The translations under genes were made by a program, and so were the position numbers. Below the pieces are notes generated by a model that made no database searches, was not told where the DNA came from, and was given only the letters and a program-made list of their open reading frames with translations. Shown piece by piece: positions 50,883 through 59,181 of a stretch of DNA of 64,000 nucleotides; the stretch's first letter is position 1, and the number at the start of each line of letters is the position of its first letter. The DNA is from Inhella crocodyli (lineage in GTDB: Bacteria > Pseudomonadota > Gammaproteobacteria > Burkholderiales > Burkholderiaceae_C): assembly GCF_004004565.1 (NCBI RefSeq), contig NZ_SACM01000005.1, positions 1-64,000 of the forward strand, in the 5' to 3' direction.

Positions 50883-52145
50883 ATGACGCCCCCCGGCCCG
50901 CCCCGCCGCCACGCCCTGCGCCTGGGGGCCCTGCTGCCCCTGCTGCCACTGATGGCCTTGGTCGGCTGCGAGCCGGCCCACAGCGGCCAGCGACTGGATG
51001 GCCCTTGGCACCGGCAGGCGCTGGTGCAGGGGCACCTGTCGCACTGGCTGCGCGTGGCCCTTCTGCCCAACGGCGCCTGCCGCAGCGGCTTCACCCGCGA
51101 TTGGCGCCTGCGCCCCAACGCTCGCCCCGCCGTCGAGCTCACGCACCAGGCCCGCCTGGTGGCGGCGCTGGTGGCCGGTCACGACGCCGGGCTCGACCCG
51201 CGCTGCCTGCCAGCCGCCGAATCCGCCGGTCGCTTCTTGTTGAAGCACTTCAGCGACCCCGTCCACGGCGGCTTTTTCCACCAGGTGGACCTGGAGGGCA
51301 AGCCGGAGGCCGACGCCAAGCGCGGCTACGGCCACGCCTTCGCGCTGCTGGCCCTGAGCGAGCTCGCCCGCGTCAGCCCCGACCCCGGCTGGGCCAGCGC
51401 CGCGTTTCAAACCTGGCAAACCATCTCGCAGCAGTTGCTCGACCGCTTCGGCGCCTTGGTCAGCAACGCCGACCGACGCTTCGCGCACGGGCAGGACGAA
51501 TCGCGTACGCAAAACCCCAGCATGCACTTGTTCGAGGCCTTGCTGGCCATGGCGCAAGCGCCGCAACCCGCCATGGCGCAAGCCGGGCTGGCGGGCGCAC
51601 GCCAGCTGGCCCCGTGGGTGCTGGGCAGCCTGGTGCAAGGCCTGCCCGACGGCAGCGCCCACCTGCCCGAGTGGTACGACCGGCAGTGGAAACCCCACAC
51701 CGACGCCAAGGGCTTCACCGACCTGGGCCACCAGTTCGAATGGGTGCACCTGCTGATCGACGCCAACCGCCTGGGCGTGTCGCCCACCCTGGGCGCCGTG
51801 GCCGACCGGGTGCTGCAGTTCGCCCTGGCCAAGGGCTACGACGACATCGACGGCGGCTGCTTCAACCGCCTGCTGCCCGACGGCAGCATCGACCGCGCCA
51901 AAGGCTGGTGGCAGCAGGCCGAGTGCCTGCACGGCCTGATGGTGGCGGCCGACGCCACGCAGCGCCCCGAGTTGTGGCGCCGCGTGGAACAAACCCAAGC
52001 CTGGGTGCAGCGCACCTTGGTGGACGCCGAGCACGGCGGCTGGCGCCCCGGCGCCGACTGCCTGAGCCGCACCTGCGAAGACCTGCAGCCCGACCCGTAC
52101 CACATGGCCCAGATGCACCGGGCCGCCTGGCGCCTGGCCGGTTGA
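50883..52145 (+). CDS. AGE-family epimerase/isomerase with lipoprotein signal
   Basis: This 420-aa (alpha/alpha)6-barrel protein of the N-acylglucosamine 2-epimerase/mannose isomerase family shows HGGFFHQVDLEGKP, RGYGHAFALLALSE, QNPSMHLFEALLAM and GWWQQAECLHGLM. Unlike typical cytosolic members it starts with a hydrophobic segment ending in a lipobox (MALVGC, Cys29), so it may be an exported lipoprotein. The N-terminus also has Arg-Arg before the hydrophobic core. It precedes an exported NAD-binding epimerase. Confidence 0.85.
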   Translation: MTPPGPPRRHALRLGALLPLLPLMALVGCEPAHSGQRLDGPWHRQALVQGHLSHWLRVALLPNGACRSGFTRDWRLRPNARPAVELTHQARLVAALVAGHDAGLDPRCLPAAESAGRFLLKHFSDPVHGGFFHQVDLEGKPEADAKRGYGHAFALLALSELARVSPDPGWASAAFQTWQTISQQLLDRFGALVSNADRRFAHGQDESRTQNPSMHLFEALLAMAQAPQPAMAQAGLAGARQLAPWVLGSLVQGLPDGSAHLPEWYDRQWKPHTDAKGFTDLGHQFEWVHLLIDANRLGVSPTLGAVADRVLQFALAKGYDDIDGGCFNRLLPDGSIDRAKGWWQQAECLHGLMVAADATQRPELWRRVEQTQAWVQRTLVDAEHGGWRPGADCLSRTCEDLQPDPYHMAQMHRAAWRLAG

Positions 52146-52243
52146 GCCGGCGGCCCCGAACCGAGCCGGGTTCTCCCGGCGTGACGAATCGCAGGCGGCC
52201 GCCCCCTGCGTAGGCTGGGGCTCCTTTGATTCGAGGAGCCACG

Positions 52244-53365
52244 ATGCCCCACCTCCCCCGCCGCCACGTGCTGGCCGCCGGCTTCGGCGCGGCCGCCCTG
52301 CCCGCTTGGGCGCAAGGGGCCTCGAGCGCCCCACCCCGCCCCATGCACCTGCTCATCCTCGGCGGCACCGGCTTCGTCGGCCCGCACCAAGTGCGCTACG
52401 CGCTGTCGCGCGGCCACAAGGTCACGCTGTTCAACCGCGGGCGCCGCCCCAAAGAGTGGCCGGCCGAGGTGGAAGAACTCACCGGCGACCGCGACACCAA
52501 CGACTACGCCTCGCTGAAAGGCCGGCGCTTCGACGTCTGCATCGACAACCCCAGCGCCGTGCCGCACTGGGTCCGCGACGCCGCCGCCGTGCTCAAGAGC
52601 AACGTCGCCCACCACCTGTTCATCAGCACGGTCTCGGTCTACGCCGACAACGCCCAAGTCGGCGCTGACGAGAGCGCCGAACGCGAGCGCTACACCGGCC
52701 CCGACCGCTTCGCCGAGACCATGGCCAGCCTGCGCAAGAACATGGCCCTCTACGGCCCGCTCAAGGCCGCGTGCGAGGACGAGGTGATCGCCCAGTACGG
52801 CGCGGCGCACAGCGCCATCGTGCGTCCGGGCCTCATCGTGGGCCCCGGCGACGAAACCGACCGCTTCACCTACTGGCCGCTGCGCGTGCAGCGCGGCGGG
52901 CCCACGCTCGTGCCGCCGCGCACCGACCCCGTGCGCCTGATCGACGCCCGCGACCTGGCCGAATGGACGATCCGCCTGGCCGAGGCCCGCGCCACCGGCG
53001 CCTACAACGCCCTGGGCCCCACCGGCAACCTCACGATGGGCGAAATGCTCGACACCTTGCGCAGCGCCTTGGGCTCGAAGGCGGAATGGGTCGAAGCCAG
53101 CGCCGAGTGGCTCGAGAAGGAAAAAGTCTCCGCCTGGGGCGACCTGCCCGTGTGGATCCCGGGCCAGGGCGAAACGGCGGGCTTTCACCGCCGCAGCAAC
53201 GCCCGCGCCGTGGCCGCCGGGCTCACGTTCCGGCCCCTGGCCGACACCGGCCGCGACACCGTGGCCTGGTGGCAGGGCTTGGACGAGAAGCGTCGCACGG
53301 CACCCCTGCGCGCTGGCCTGGCCCCGGCCCGCGAGGCCGAACTGCTGCAACGCCTGCGCGGCTGA
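52244..53365 (+). CDS. NAD(P)-dependent epimerase/dehydratase with Tat-like signal
   Basis: This 373-aa extended short-chain dehydrogenase has a cofactor motif LLILGGTGFVGPHQVRYALSRGHKVTLFNRG, ISTVSVYAD and an active-site-like YGPLK, followed by a family-typical C-terminal half. The first ~27 residues (MPHLPRRHVLAAGFGAAALPAWAQG) look like a twin-arginine signal, unusual for this cytosolic fold. ATG at 52244 follows GAGGAGCC. The gene is 98 bp after the AGE gene and ends in a strong terminator. Confidence 0.85.
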   Translation: MPHLPRRHVLAAGFGAAALPAWAQGASSAPPRPMHLLILGGTGFVGPHQVRYALSRGHKVTLFNRGRRPKEWPAEVEELTGDRDTNDYASLKGRRFDVCIDNPSAVPHWVRDAAAVLKSNVAHHLFISTVSVYADNAQVGADESAERERYTGPDRFAETMASLRKNMALYGPLKAACEDEVIAQYGAAHSAIVRPGLIVGPGDETDRFTYWPLRVQRGGPTLVPPRTDPVRLIDARDLAEWTIRLAEARATGAYNALGPTGNLTMGEMLDTLRSALGSKAEWVEASAEWLEKEKVSAWGDLPVWIPGQGETAGFHRRSNARAVAAGLTFRPLADTGRDTVAWWQGLDEKRRTAPLRAGLAPAREAELLQRLRG

Positions 53366-53380
53366 ACCCCACGCCCACCC

Positions 53381-53421
53381 AATGCAAAAGCCCCGCGGCA
53401 CCGCCGCGGGGCTTTTGCATT
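53381..53421. terminator. Strong bidirectional terminator
   Basis: Perfect 18-bp complementary arms, AATGCAAAAGCCCCGCGG and CCGCGGGGCTTTTGCATT, surround CACCG between the convergent stops at 53365 and 53435. A TTTT follows the GC core in both directions. Confidence 0.92.
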
Positions 53422-53434
53422 CAGGGCGCCGGAA

Positions 53435-53887
53435 TTACTTCGGCAGCACCACGCTGTCGATCACGTGGATCACGCCGTTGTCGGCCGCGATGTCGGCTTG
53501 CACGACCTTGGCGCCGTCCACCGTCACGCCGCCCGTGGTGCCCAGGGTCAGCTCGCCGCCCTGCACGGTCTTCACCTTGCCGGCCTTCACGTCCTTGGCC
53601 ATCACCTTTCCCGGCACCACGTGGTAGGTCAGCACGGCGGTCAGCTTGGCCTTGTCGGCCAGCAGCGCGTCCAGCTGCGCCTTGGGGATCTTGGCAAAGG
53701 CGGCGTCGGTGGGCGCGAACACCGTGAACGGGCCCTTGCCCTTCAGGGTGTCGACCAAGCCGGCGGCTTGCAGGGCCGTCGCCAGGGTCTTGAACTGGCC
53801 GGCGGCCACGGCGGTGTCGACGATGTCCTTGGCTTGCACGGCCAGGGCCGACAGGGACAGGGCGGCCAGGGCGATGAACTTTTTCAT
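53435..53887 (-). CDS. Fasciclin-domain secreted protein (single domain)
   Basis: This 150-aa protein has a signal peptide ([19 protein letters not shown]) and one fasciclin (FAS1) domain: [55 protein letters not shown], then [15 protein letters not shown] and [17 protein letters not shown]1 domains mediate adhesion. ATG at 53887 is favoured over the ATG three codons upstream because of signal-peptide form. It is 68 bp downstream of the three-domain fasciclin gene. Confidence 0.92.
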   Translation of the reverse strand: MKKFIALAALSLSALAVQAKDIVDTAVAAGQFKTLATALQAAGLVDTLKGKGPFTVFAPTDAAFAKIPKAQLDALLADKAKLTAVLTYHVVPGKVMAKDVKAGKVKTVQGGELTLGTTGGVTVDGAKVVQADIAADNGVIHVIDSVVLPK

Positions 53888-53955
53888 GGGTACCACTCCT
53901 CAGGGGTCAAGAAATGGGGCGACGCGGTCGCCCCGGGGAAATGCGCTCGTGAAGC

Positions 53956-55299
53956 TCAGAGCGCGGGAAGGATCACGCGGTCGATCGTGTGCACCACGCC
54001 GTTGAGGCCCAAGGCGTCGGTGGCGGTGATGCCGGCGCGTCGACCGTTGGCGTCGGTGATGCGCAGGTCAGCGCCCACGGTGAAGGTGCCACCCTGCACG
54101 GTGGTGACGGGCACGCCCAGGGGCACGCCGCTGCGGTACACGCGGCCAGGCAGCACGTGGTAGGTCAGCACCTTCGTCAGCAGCGGCTTGTTCGCCAGCA
54201 ACTGCGCCTTGGTCAGACCCAGCTCGGTCAGCAGGTTGGCAAAGGCGGTGTTGGTGGGGGCGAACACCGTGAACGGGCCCGGGCCGCTCAGCGTGCCGGC
54301 CAGGTCGGCGGCCACCACGGCCTCCACCAGGATGCTGAAGTCCGGACTGCTCTGCGCGATCTCCACCACGGTCGGGATCTTGGGCAGGATCACCTTGTCC
54401 ACCACGTGGATCACGCCATTGCTGGCCAGCACGTCGGTGCCGGTGATCTTGGCCTTGCGGCCGTTGCGGTCGGTGATCTCCAGCGCGCTGTTGATGGTGA
54501 AGCTTTCGCCTTGCACGGTGGCGATGGCCGGGCCCACGGGCACCTCGGCCTTCAGCACGCGGCCGGGCAGCACGTGGTAGGTCAGCACCTTGGTCAGCAG
54601 CGGCTTGTTGGCCAGCAGCTCGGCCTTGGTCAGGCCCAGTTCGGTCAGCAGGTTGGCAAAGGCGGCGTTGGTGGGGGCGAACACCGTGAACGGCCCGTTG
54701 CCCGACAGGGTCGGCGCCAGGTCGGCGGCCACCACAGCCTCCACCAGGATGCTGAAGTCGCTCAGCGACTGCGCCGTTTGCACGACCGTGCGGTTGGCCG
54801 GCAGCAGCACCTTGTCGACCTTGTGCACCAGGCCGTTGTCGGCGGGCACGTCGGCGGCGGTGATGCGGCTGGTGCGGTTGCGACCGTCGGTGATCACCAG
54901 GTCGCTGCCCACCTGGTCGATCTTGAAGATGCCCCCGCCCAGCGGCGTGATGGGCTTGCCCAGCGGCACGTCGGCCTTGGCCACGCGGCTGCCCAGCACG
55001 TGGTACTGCAGCACGGCGGTCAGCAGGGGCTTGTCGGCCAGCAGTTGGGCCTTGCTCACGCCCAGTTCGGCCAGCAGAGCGGTGAAGGCGGCGTCGCTCG
55101 GGGCGAACACCGTGATCGCGCCATCGGCGCGCAGGGCCGACTCCAGGCCCGCGGCGGTCACGGCCTCGGCCAGCACCTGCGAGCTGGGGTCGGCCTTGAT
55201 CACGTCGAAGACGGTGGTTTTCTCGTCACCGCCGCCACAGGCGGCAAGGGTGAGGCCGGCCAACAAGGCGGCGCTCCAGCGGCGTAGCCAATTCGTCAT
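53956..55299 (-). CDS. Three-domain fasciclin lipoprotein
   Basis: This 447-aa lipoprotein has a signal with a lipobox (LTLAACGGG) and three tandem FAS1 domains, each with FTVFAPT/S-AAF, LTYHVL/LQYHVL and NGVIHVVDKV/NGLVHKVDKV-type motifs. Domains 2 and 3 are nearly the same at DNA level with a 417-bp (139-codon) offset, so one arose by recent tandem duplication. An adhesive surface role is likely. ATG at 55299 begins the signal peptide. Confidence 0.93.
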   Translation of the reverse strand: MTNWLRRWSAALLAGLTLAACGGGDEKTTVFDVIKADPSSQVLAEAVTAAGLESALRADGAITVFAPSDAAFTALLAELGVSKAQLLADKPLLTAVLQYHVLGSRVAKADVPLGKPITPLGGGIFKIDQVGSDLVITDGRNRTSRITAADVPADNGLVHKVDKVLLPANRTVVQTAQSLSDFSILVEAVVAADLAPTLSGNGPFTVFAPTNAAFANLLTELGLTKAELLANKPLLTKVLTYHVLPGRVLKAEVPVGPAIATVQGESFTINSALEITDRNGRKAKITGTDVLASNGVIHVVDKVILPKIPTVVEIAQSSPDFSILVEAVVAADLAGTLSGPGPFTVFAPTNTAFANLLTELGLTKAQLLANKPLLTKVLTYHVLPGRVYRSGVPLGVPVTTVQGGTFTVGADLRITDANGRRAGITATDALGLNGVVHTIDRVILPAL

Positions 55300-55429
55300 G
55301 GGTGCTCTCCGGGTTAGCGGTCTGCCGGCCCAGCGCCGCAAACCAATGAGTCGCAGCGTATACCGCCCAGTAACTTTAGTGAACTGTGTGGTTTTTATCG
55401 ATACCGATCAGTTGCACAAAGAAACGGGC

Positions 55430-55439
55430 AGTCGCGACT
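55430..55439. promoter_or_regulatory. Candidate palindromic operator before the TetR gene
   Basis: AGTCGCGACT is a perfect 10-bp palindrome 15 bp upstream of the TetR start, next to a TACAAT -10-like box (55443-55448). Autoregulation by TetR-type repressors at such sites is common, but no fit to a known operator can be claimed. The divergent fasciclin gene starts at 55299. Confidence 0.25.
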
Positions 55440-55454
55440 TCCTACAATGCCGGG

Positions 55455-56060
55455 ATGAACAAGCCTTCTTTCCGCGAACAGGTGCTGCAGGCGCGCGAAG
55501 ACGCCATCGTGGACGCCGTCAACCGATTGCTGGCCGACAAGGGCTTCGACGCCATGACGGTCGACGCCGTGGCCGCCGAAGTCGGCATCGCCAAGGCCAG
55601 CCTCTACAAGCACTTCGAGTCGAAAGAAGCCCTGGCCGCCGCGGCCATGGTGCGCGTGCTGGAACGCGCCCAGGCCTTCTGCGACACCGAGGCCGCCGCC
55701 CTGCCCCAGCCGCTGGACCGCCTCAAGGCCGTGGCTCGCTGGACCATGCACGTGCAGTGGGCCGGCGAAATGCCCTCGCTGCCCGCGCAGAACAGCACCC
55801 TGCGCAGCGCCCTGGTGGCCAACCGCGACTACATGGACCGCCTCATGGCCCTGAGCGAGCGCCTGGGCGAGTGGATCGAGGCCGCGCAGGCCGACGGCGC
55901 CCTCAGCCCCGAGGTGCCCGCCGAGGTGGTGCTCTACACCCTGTTCTCCCGCGCATGCGACCCCGTGCTCGGCGTGCTCAAGGCCGGCGGCAGCTACACC
56001 GAGGAACAGGCCATCAGCTGCCTGCTGCGCACCTGCTTCGACGGCCTGGCCGCGCGCTGA
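55455..56060 (+). CDS. TetR/AcrR family transcriptional regulator
   Basis: This 201-aa protein has an N-terminal TetR helix-turn-helix: DAIVDAVNRLLADKGFDAMTVDAVAAEVGIAKASLYKHFESKEALAAAAM (about residues 17-66). The ligand-binding C-terminal half is unrecognised. I chose ATG at 55455; the open frame to 55386 is not preceded by a ribosome-binding site. It is followed after 14 nt by the DsbA-family gene, probably its co-regulated partner. Confidence 0.92.
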   Translation: MNKPSFREQVLQAREDAIVDAVNRLLADKGFDAMTVDAVAAEVGIAKASLYKHFESKEALAAAAMVRVLERAQAFCDTEAAALPQPLDRLKAVARWTMHVQWAGEMPSLPAQNSTLRSALVANRDYMDRLMALSERLGEWIEAAQADGALSPEVPAEVVLYTLFSRACDPVLGVLKAGGSYTEEQAISCLLRTCFDGLAAR

Positions 56061-56074
56061 ACGAAAGCCCCTGC

Positions 56075-56749
56075 ATGAGCACCCCCCGCATCGAACTGCA
56101 AATCGACTTCGTCAGCGACATCGCCTGCCCCTGGTGCGCCGTGGGCCTGCACGCGCTGCAAACCGCGCTGAACCGCGTGGCGCCCGGCATCACCGCGCAC
56201 ATCGAGTGCCAGCCTTTCGAGCTGAACCCCGCCATGCCGCCCGAGGGGCAAGACGTGGTGGAGCACCTCACGGCCAAGTACGGCATCGGCCCCGAGCAGA
56301 TCGAACAAAACCGCGCCGTGCTGCACGCGCGCGGTGCCGAGGTGGGCTTCCAGTTCGGCACCCGCTCGCGCATCTGGAACACCTTCGACGCCCACCGCCT
56401 GCTGCACTGGGCCGGCTTGCCCGGCCAACCGGATGGGGCACAGTGGCAACTCAAGCAAGCGCTGCTGAAGGCCTACCACGGCGACGGCGCCAACCCAGGC
56501 GACGCCGCGCTGCTGACCGCCCTGGCCGCCCAGGTGGGCTTGGACGCCCAAGAGGCCGCCGCGGTGCTGGCCAGCGGCCGCTTTGCCGACGAGGTGCGCG
56601 AGACCGAGGCCATGTGGCAAGAAGCCGGCATCCGCGCGGTGCCCGCCGTGGTCATCAACCGCAAGCACCTCATCAGCGGCGGCCAGCCGGCCGAGGCCTT
56701 CGAGCAGGCCCTGCGCCAAATCGCGGCCGCCACGCCCGGCCCCGCTTGA
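56075..56749 (+). CDS. DsbA/FrnE family oxidoreductase
   Basis: This 224-aa thioredoxin-fold protein of the 2-hydroxychromene-2-carboxylate isomerase/FrnE group has an active-site CxxC in DFVSDIACPWCAVGLHALQTAL and no signal peptide, so it is cytoplasmic. The C-terminal GIRAVPAVVINRKHLISGGQPAEAFEQAL is typical of FrnE. Such proteins act in oxidative-stress or polyketide contexts. It is likely expressed with the TetR regulator. Confidence 0.9.
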   Translation: MSTPRIELQIDFVSDIACPWCAVGLHALQTALNRVAPGITAHIECQPFELNPAMPPEGQDVVEHLTAKYGIGPEQIEQNRAVLHARGAEVGFQFGTRSRIWNTFDAHRLLHWAGLPGQPDGAQWQLKQALLKAYHGDGANPGDAALLTALAAQVGLDAQEAAAVLASGRFADEVRETEAMWQEAGIRAVPAVVINRKHLISGGQPAEAFEQALRQIAAATPGPA

Positions 56750-56762
56750 CCTGAAACAAGGC

Positions 56763-56790
56763 CGCATCGTCGCCGCACGGCGACGATGCG
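56763..56790 (+). promoter_or_regulatory. Perfect hairpin before the YitT gene
   Basis: CGCATCGTCGCC and GGCGACGATGCG form a 12-bp perfect stem around GCAC, 14 bp after the DsbA-family stop. It lacks a clear U-tract and reaches into the first possible start codon of the YitT gene (ATG 56786 is inside the stem). It may be a weak terminator or a translation-controlling structure. Confidence 0.55.
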
Positions 56791-56794
56791 GGCC

Positions 56795-57436
56795 ATGCCG
56801 GCCGCCCCCACCCCAAGTCCTGCGCCCCCCGCGCCCCCCGCGCTGCAACGCCACCGCCTGTACGAAGACGTGCAGGCCCTGCTCACCAGCGTGCTGCTGG
56901 TGGCCCTGGGGCTGAGCCTGTTCCAGCACGCGGGGCTGATGACCGGCGGCATCGTGGGCCTGGCCTTCTTGGCGCACTACGCCACCGGCTGGCCCTTCGG
57001 CGCGCTGTTCTTCGCGCTCAACCTGCCCTTTTACGCGCTGGCCTGGCGCCGCATGGGCCCGCGCTTCACGCTCAAAACCGTGGCCGCCGTTTCGCTGCTC
57101 TCGCTGGCCAGCGCGCAGCTGCCGCAGTGGCTGGCCTGGGCCCGCGTGGCGCCTGGCTTTGCGGCCGTGGCCGGCGGCCTGCTGGTGGGCGTGGGCTTCG
57201 TCATCCTGTTCCGCCACCGGGCCAGCCTGGGCGGGCTGAACGTGCTGGTGCTGTGGTGCCAAGACCGCTTCGGCTGGCGCGCCGGCTGGGTGCAGCTGGG
57301 GCTGGACGCCACCATCCTGCTGGGCGCCTGGCCCTGGCTGGACGGCCCGCGCCTGGCCCTGTCCATCGTGGCCGCCGTGGCCATGAACCTGGCCCTGGCC
57401 GTGAACCACCGCCCTGGGCGCTACCTGGCCTTCTGA
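56795..57436 (+). CDS. YitT family membrane protein
   Basis: This 213-aa multi-pass membrane protein has the YitT pattern of helices with GGIVGLAFLAHYATGWPFGALFFALNLPFYALAWRRMGPRFTLKT and a C-terminal helix pair. The function is unknown. I preferred ATG at 56795 to that at 56786 because the latter sits inside the hairpin stem. It is separated from the DsbA-family gene by only 45 bp. Confidence 0.8.
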   Translation: MPAAPTPSPAPPAPPALQRHRLYEDVQALLTSVLLVALGLSLFQHAGLMTGGIVGLAFLAHYATGWPFGALFFALNLPFYALAWRRMGPRFTLKTVAAVSLLSLASAQLPQWLAWARVAPGFAAVAGGLLVGVGFVILFRHRASLGGLNVLVLWCQDRFGWRAGWVQLGLDATILLGAWPWLDGPRLALSIVAAVAMNLALAVNHRPGRYLAF

Positions 57437-57463
57437 CGCGGGCCGCGACTTACATTGCGGCGC

Positions 57464-58174
57464 ATGCCGCCCTTCTCTTCCGCCTTCGCCTTCTTGCCCT
57501 GGGCCGACTGGCTCGCGCTCGCCTTGTTCTTTGCCGCCTGGTGGGGCTACGCCCACTGGTCGCGCTGGCGCGCGGGCAAGAAGCTCTCCATCTTGGCAAC
57601 CACCAACCGCTGGCGGCGCGAGTGGATGCTGCAAACCACCCGGCGCGACAACCGGATCGTCGACGCCGCCGTCACGCAGTCGCTGTCGGCCAGCCCGGCC
57701 TTCTTTGCCAGCACCAGCATCCTGATCATTGGCGGTTTGCTCGCCGCCTTGGCCTCCAGCGAGAAGGCCACCGAGCTGGTGCGCGAGATCCCCTTCGCCG
57801 CCCGCACCAGCATGCTGGTGTTCGACCTCAAGCTGGCCGTGCTCACGGCCATCTTCGTGTTCGCCTTCTTCCGCTTCACCTGGAGCATCCGGCAATACAG
57901 CTTCGGCGCCATCCTGGTGGGCGCCGCGCCCGACGCCGACCAATTCCCCGACGAAGCCGCCCGCCACGCCTTTGCCGACCGCGCCGGCCGCCTCATGGGC
58001 ATGGCCGCCGAAACCTTCAACGATGGCCTGCGCGCCTACTACCTCTCCTTCGCCGTCGTCGCCTGGTTCTTCACCCCCTGGGCCTTCATCGGCGCCACCG
58101 CCTTCGTGGTGTGGGTGCTGTACCGGCGGGAGTTCCACAGCGATGTGTTGGCGACGTTGAGGGAGGGGTTGTGA
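57464..58174 (+). CDS. DUF599 family membrane protein
   Basis: This 236-aa protein has four hydrophobic segments (including LALALFFAAWWGYAHW, STSILIIGGLLAALASSE, LAVLTAIFVFAFFRFTW and AVVAWFFTPWAFIGATAFVVWVLY) and matches DUF599, found in many proteobacteria. The function is unknown. ATG at 57464 is chosen. It is the last gene before the AT-rich patch. Confidence 0.85.
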   Translation: MPPFSSAFAFLPWADWLALALFFAAWWGYAHWSRWRAGKKLSILATTNRWRREWMLQTTRRDNRIVDAAVTQSLSASPAFFASTSILIIGGLLAALASSEKATELVREIPFAARTSMLVFDLKLAVLTAIFVFAFFRFTWSIRQYSFGAILVGAAPDADQFPDEAARHAFADRAGRLMGMAAETFNDGLRAYYLSFAVVAWFFTPWAFIGATAFVVWVLYRREFHSDVLATLREGL

Positions 58175-58295
58175 AGGAAAACGCCCCCATGCCGCGGGTC
58201 ACTGCGTGCCATCGCAGCGATCGCCGGGTTCGACCGCAATCGGTCGGCCCCAGACCCACTCAACCAAGCCACGAATTCAAAGGGGGCGATGCATT

Positions 58296-58706
58296 TTGAA
58301 AAACTTGCGCACACGACTTTGGAGCGCTTTGGTCCACGAACCGCCTGCCCACTGTGAGCACGGGCAGAAATGGATGCGCATTGAGCGTTCATCGACGTCC
58401 ATTTTTCTCCTGAGTAGTTGCCTACTGCTCGCGTTTGCACTTGGTGGGCTGCTTCAGTGGCAGATAGCACTGACTGGTATCGCGGGTGGCATCATTGTAT
58501 TTGTCGGATACTGGTTTTCAATGGCGGGCTTTGATCACGCACGATTCATCGGAGTGGTTGTATTGACGCTTCTCAGCGTGACGGTCTATCGGTCCATTGG
58601 GGGCGTTACCGACAAAGCGCAGATCGCCGTCATACTTGGCACCGCACTGATGCTGCTGTCAGCCATCGCAATGGTTACCAAGAGACTTCGGCAACCGAGA
58701 GATTAG
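58296..58706 (+). CDS. Small membrane protein in AT-rich patch
   Basis: This ~136-aa protein has three hydrophobic helices: SIFLLSSCLLLAFALGGLL, IALTGIAGGIIVFVGYWFSM and a C-terminal pair FIGVVVLTLLSVTVY / IAVILGTALMLLSAIAMV. I recognise no family. I chose TTG at 58296 because AGGGGG lies 9 nt upstream; ATG at 58374 (110 aa) is the main alternative. Base use differs from the neighbours (visibly more A/T, codons such as GTA, ATA, TTT), suggesting transfer. Confidence 0.55.
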   Translation: MKNLRTRLWSALVHEPPAHCEHGQKWMRIERSSTSIFLLSSCLLLAFALGGLLQWQIALTGIAGGIIVFVGYWFSMAGFDHARFIGVVVLTLLSVTVYRSIGGVTDKAQIAVILGTALMLLSAIAMVTKRLRQPRD

Positions 58707-58849
58707 CGTTAACTGTCCATCCAAATATCAACGATGCCCAAAGATAACATTCCAACCATTGCAGATGGCAGCTGCTAGTCCTCCGGTATGCATCACCGAT
58801 TCTGTACATCGCTAGCTGGGCAACTTTGGCAGCGAGGACGGGTCAAGCC

Positions 58850-58918
58850 ATGATTTTGGTTTTGATCTTGTCACTGGCATTTGGATTATTTGTTCCTACA
58901 CATGCCACCGAAGATTGA
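58850..58918 (+). CDS. Micro-ORF, hydrophobic peptide
   Basis: This 22-aa open frame (MILVLILSLAFGLFVPTHAT, then ED) looks like a membrane anchor or signal peptide. A GAGGACGG motif lies 10-12 nt upstream. It lies inside the AT-rich gap. It may be a fragment rather than a real gene. Confidence 0.3.
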   Translation: MILVLILSLAFGLFVPTHATED

Positions 58919-58971
58919 ATGGACAGGAAGCCACTTTGGCCACTTTATCCATTCGAAAAGAGGACGCCCAC

Positions 58972-59052
58972 ATGGCAGACTTGTTTGACAAATCACTGAT
59001 GCTTTACGCGCTTGCCCTCCCGGCCTTTTTAGTACTAGCCGGCTTGTTTTGA
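58972..59052 (+). CDS. Micro-ORF, small membrane peptide
   Basis: This 26-aa open frame (MADLFDKSLMLYALALPAFL, then VLAGLF) has an amphipathic start and a single transmembrane-type helix. AGAGGACG lies 5-7 nt upstream, a good Shine-Dalgarno site very like that of the micro-ORF at 58850. It could be a small membrane protein or a type-I-toxin-like peptide, or a remnant. The surrounding 58707-59181 gap holds nothing else coding that I can support. Confidence 0.35.
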   Translation: MADLFDKSLMLYALALPAFLVLAGLF

Positions 59053-59074
59053 AAGTGAAACTCTGGGGGTACTA

Positions 59075-59096
59075 GGGTCAGGTCTTGCCTTTTGCC
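59075..59096 (+). repeat. GGGTCAGGTCTTGCC-type motif, possible mobile-element remnant
   Basis: A short block beginning GGGTCAGGTCTTGCCTTTTG, at the end of the AT-rich patch. From memory, similar blocks occur beside REP-associated tyrosine transposase genes in proteobacteria. No transposase gene is present here. Confidence 0.25.
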
Positions 59097-59181
59097 CCCT
59101 TTGGTAACCAGCGCGCGCCATAAAAGCCAACCGCCCCTCCTTCAGCCCCAACTGCCCCAAGTTTGCCTGTCGACCCAAGCC

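Noticed and set aside
55994-58138. A 714-codon open frame on the minus strand opposite the FrnE, YitT and DUF599 genes
   Set aside because: It is antisense to three well-supported genes and its sequence is Gly/Gln/His-rich low complexity.
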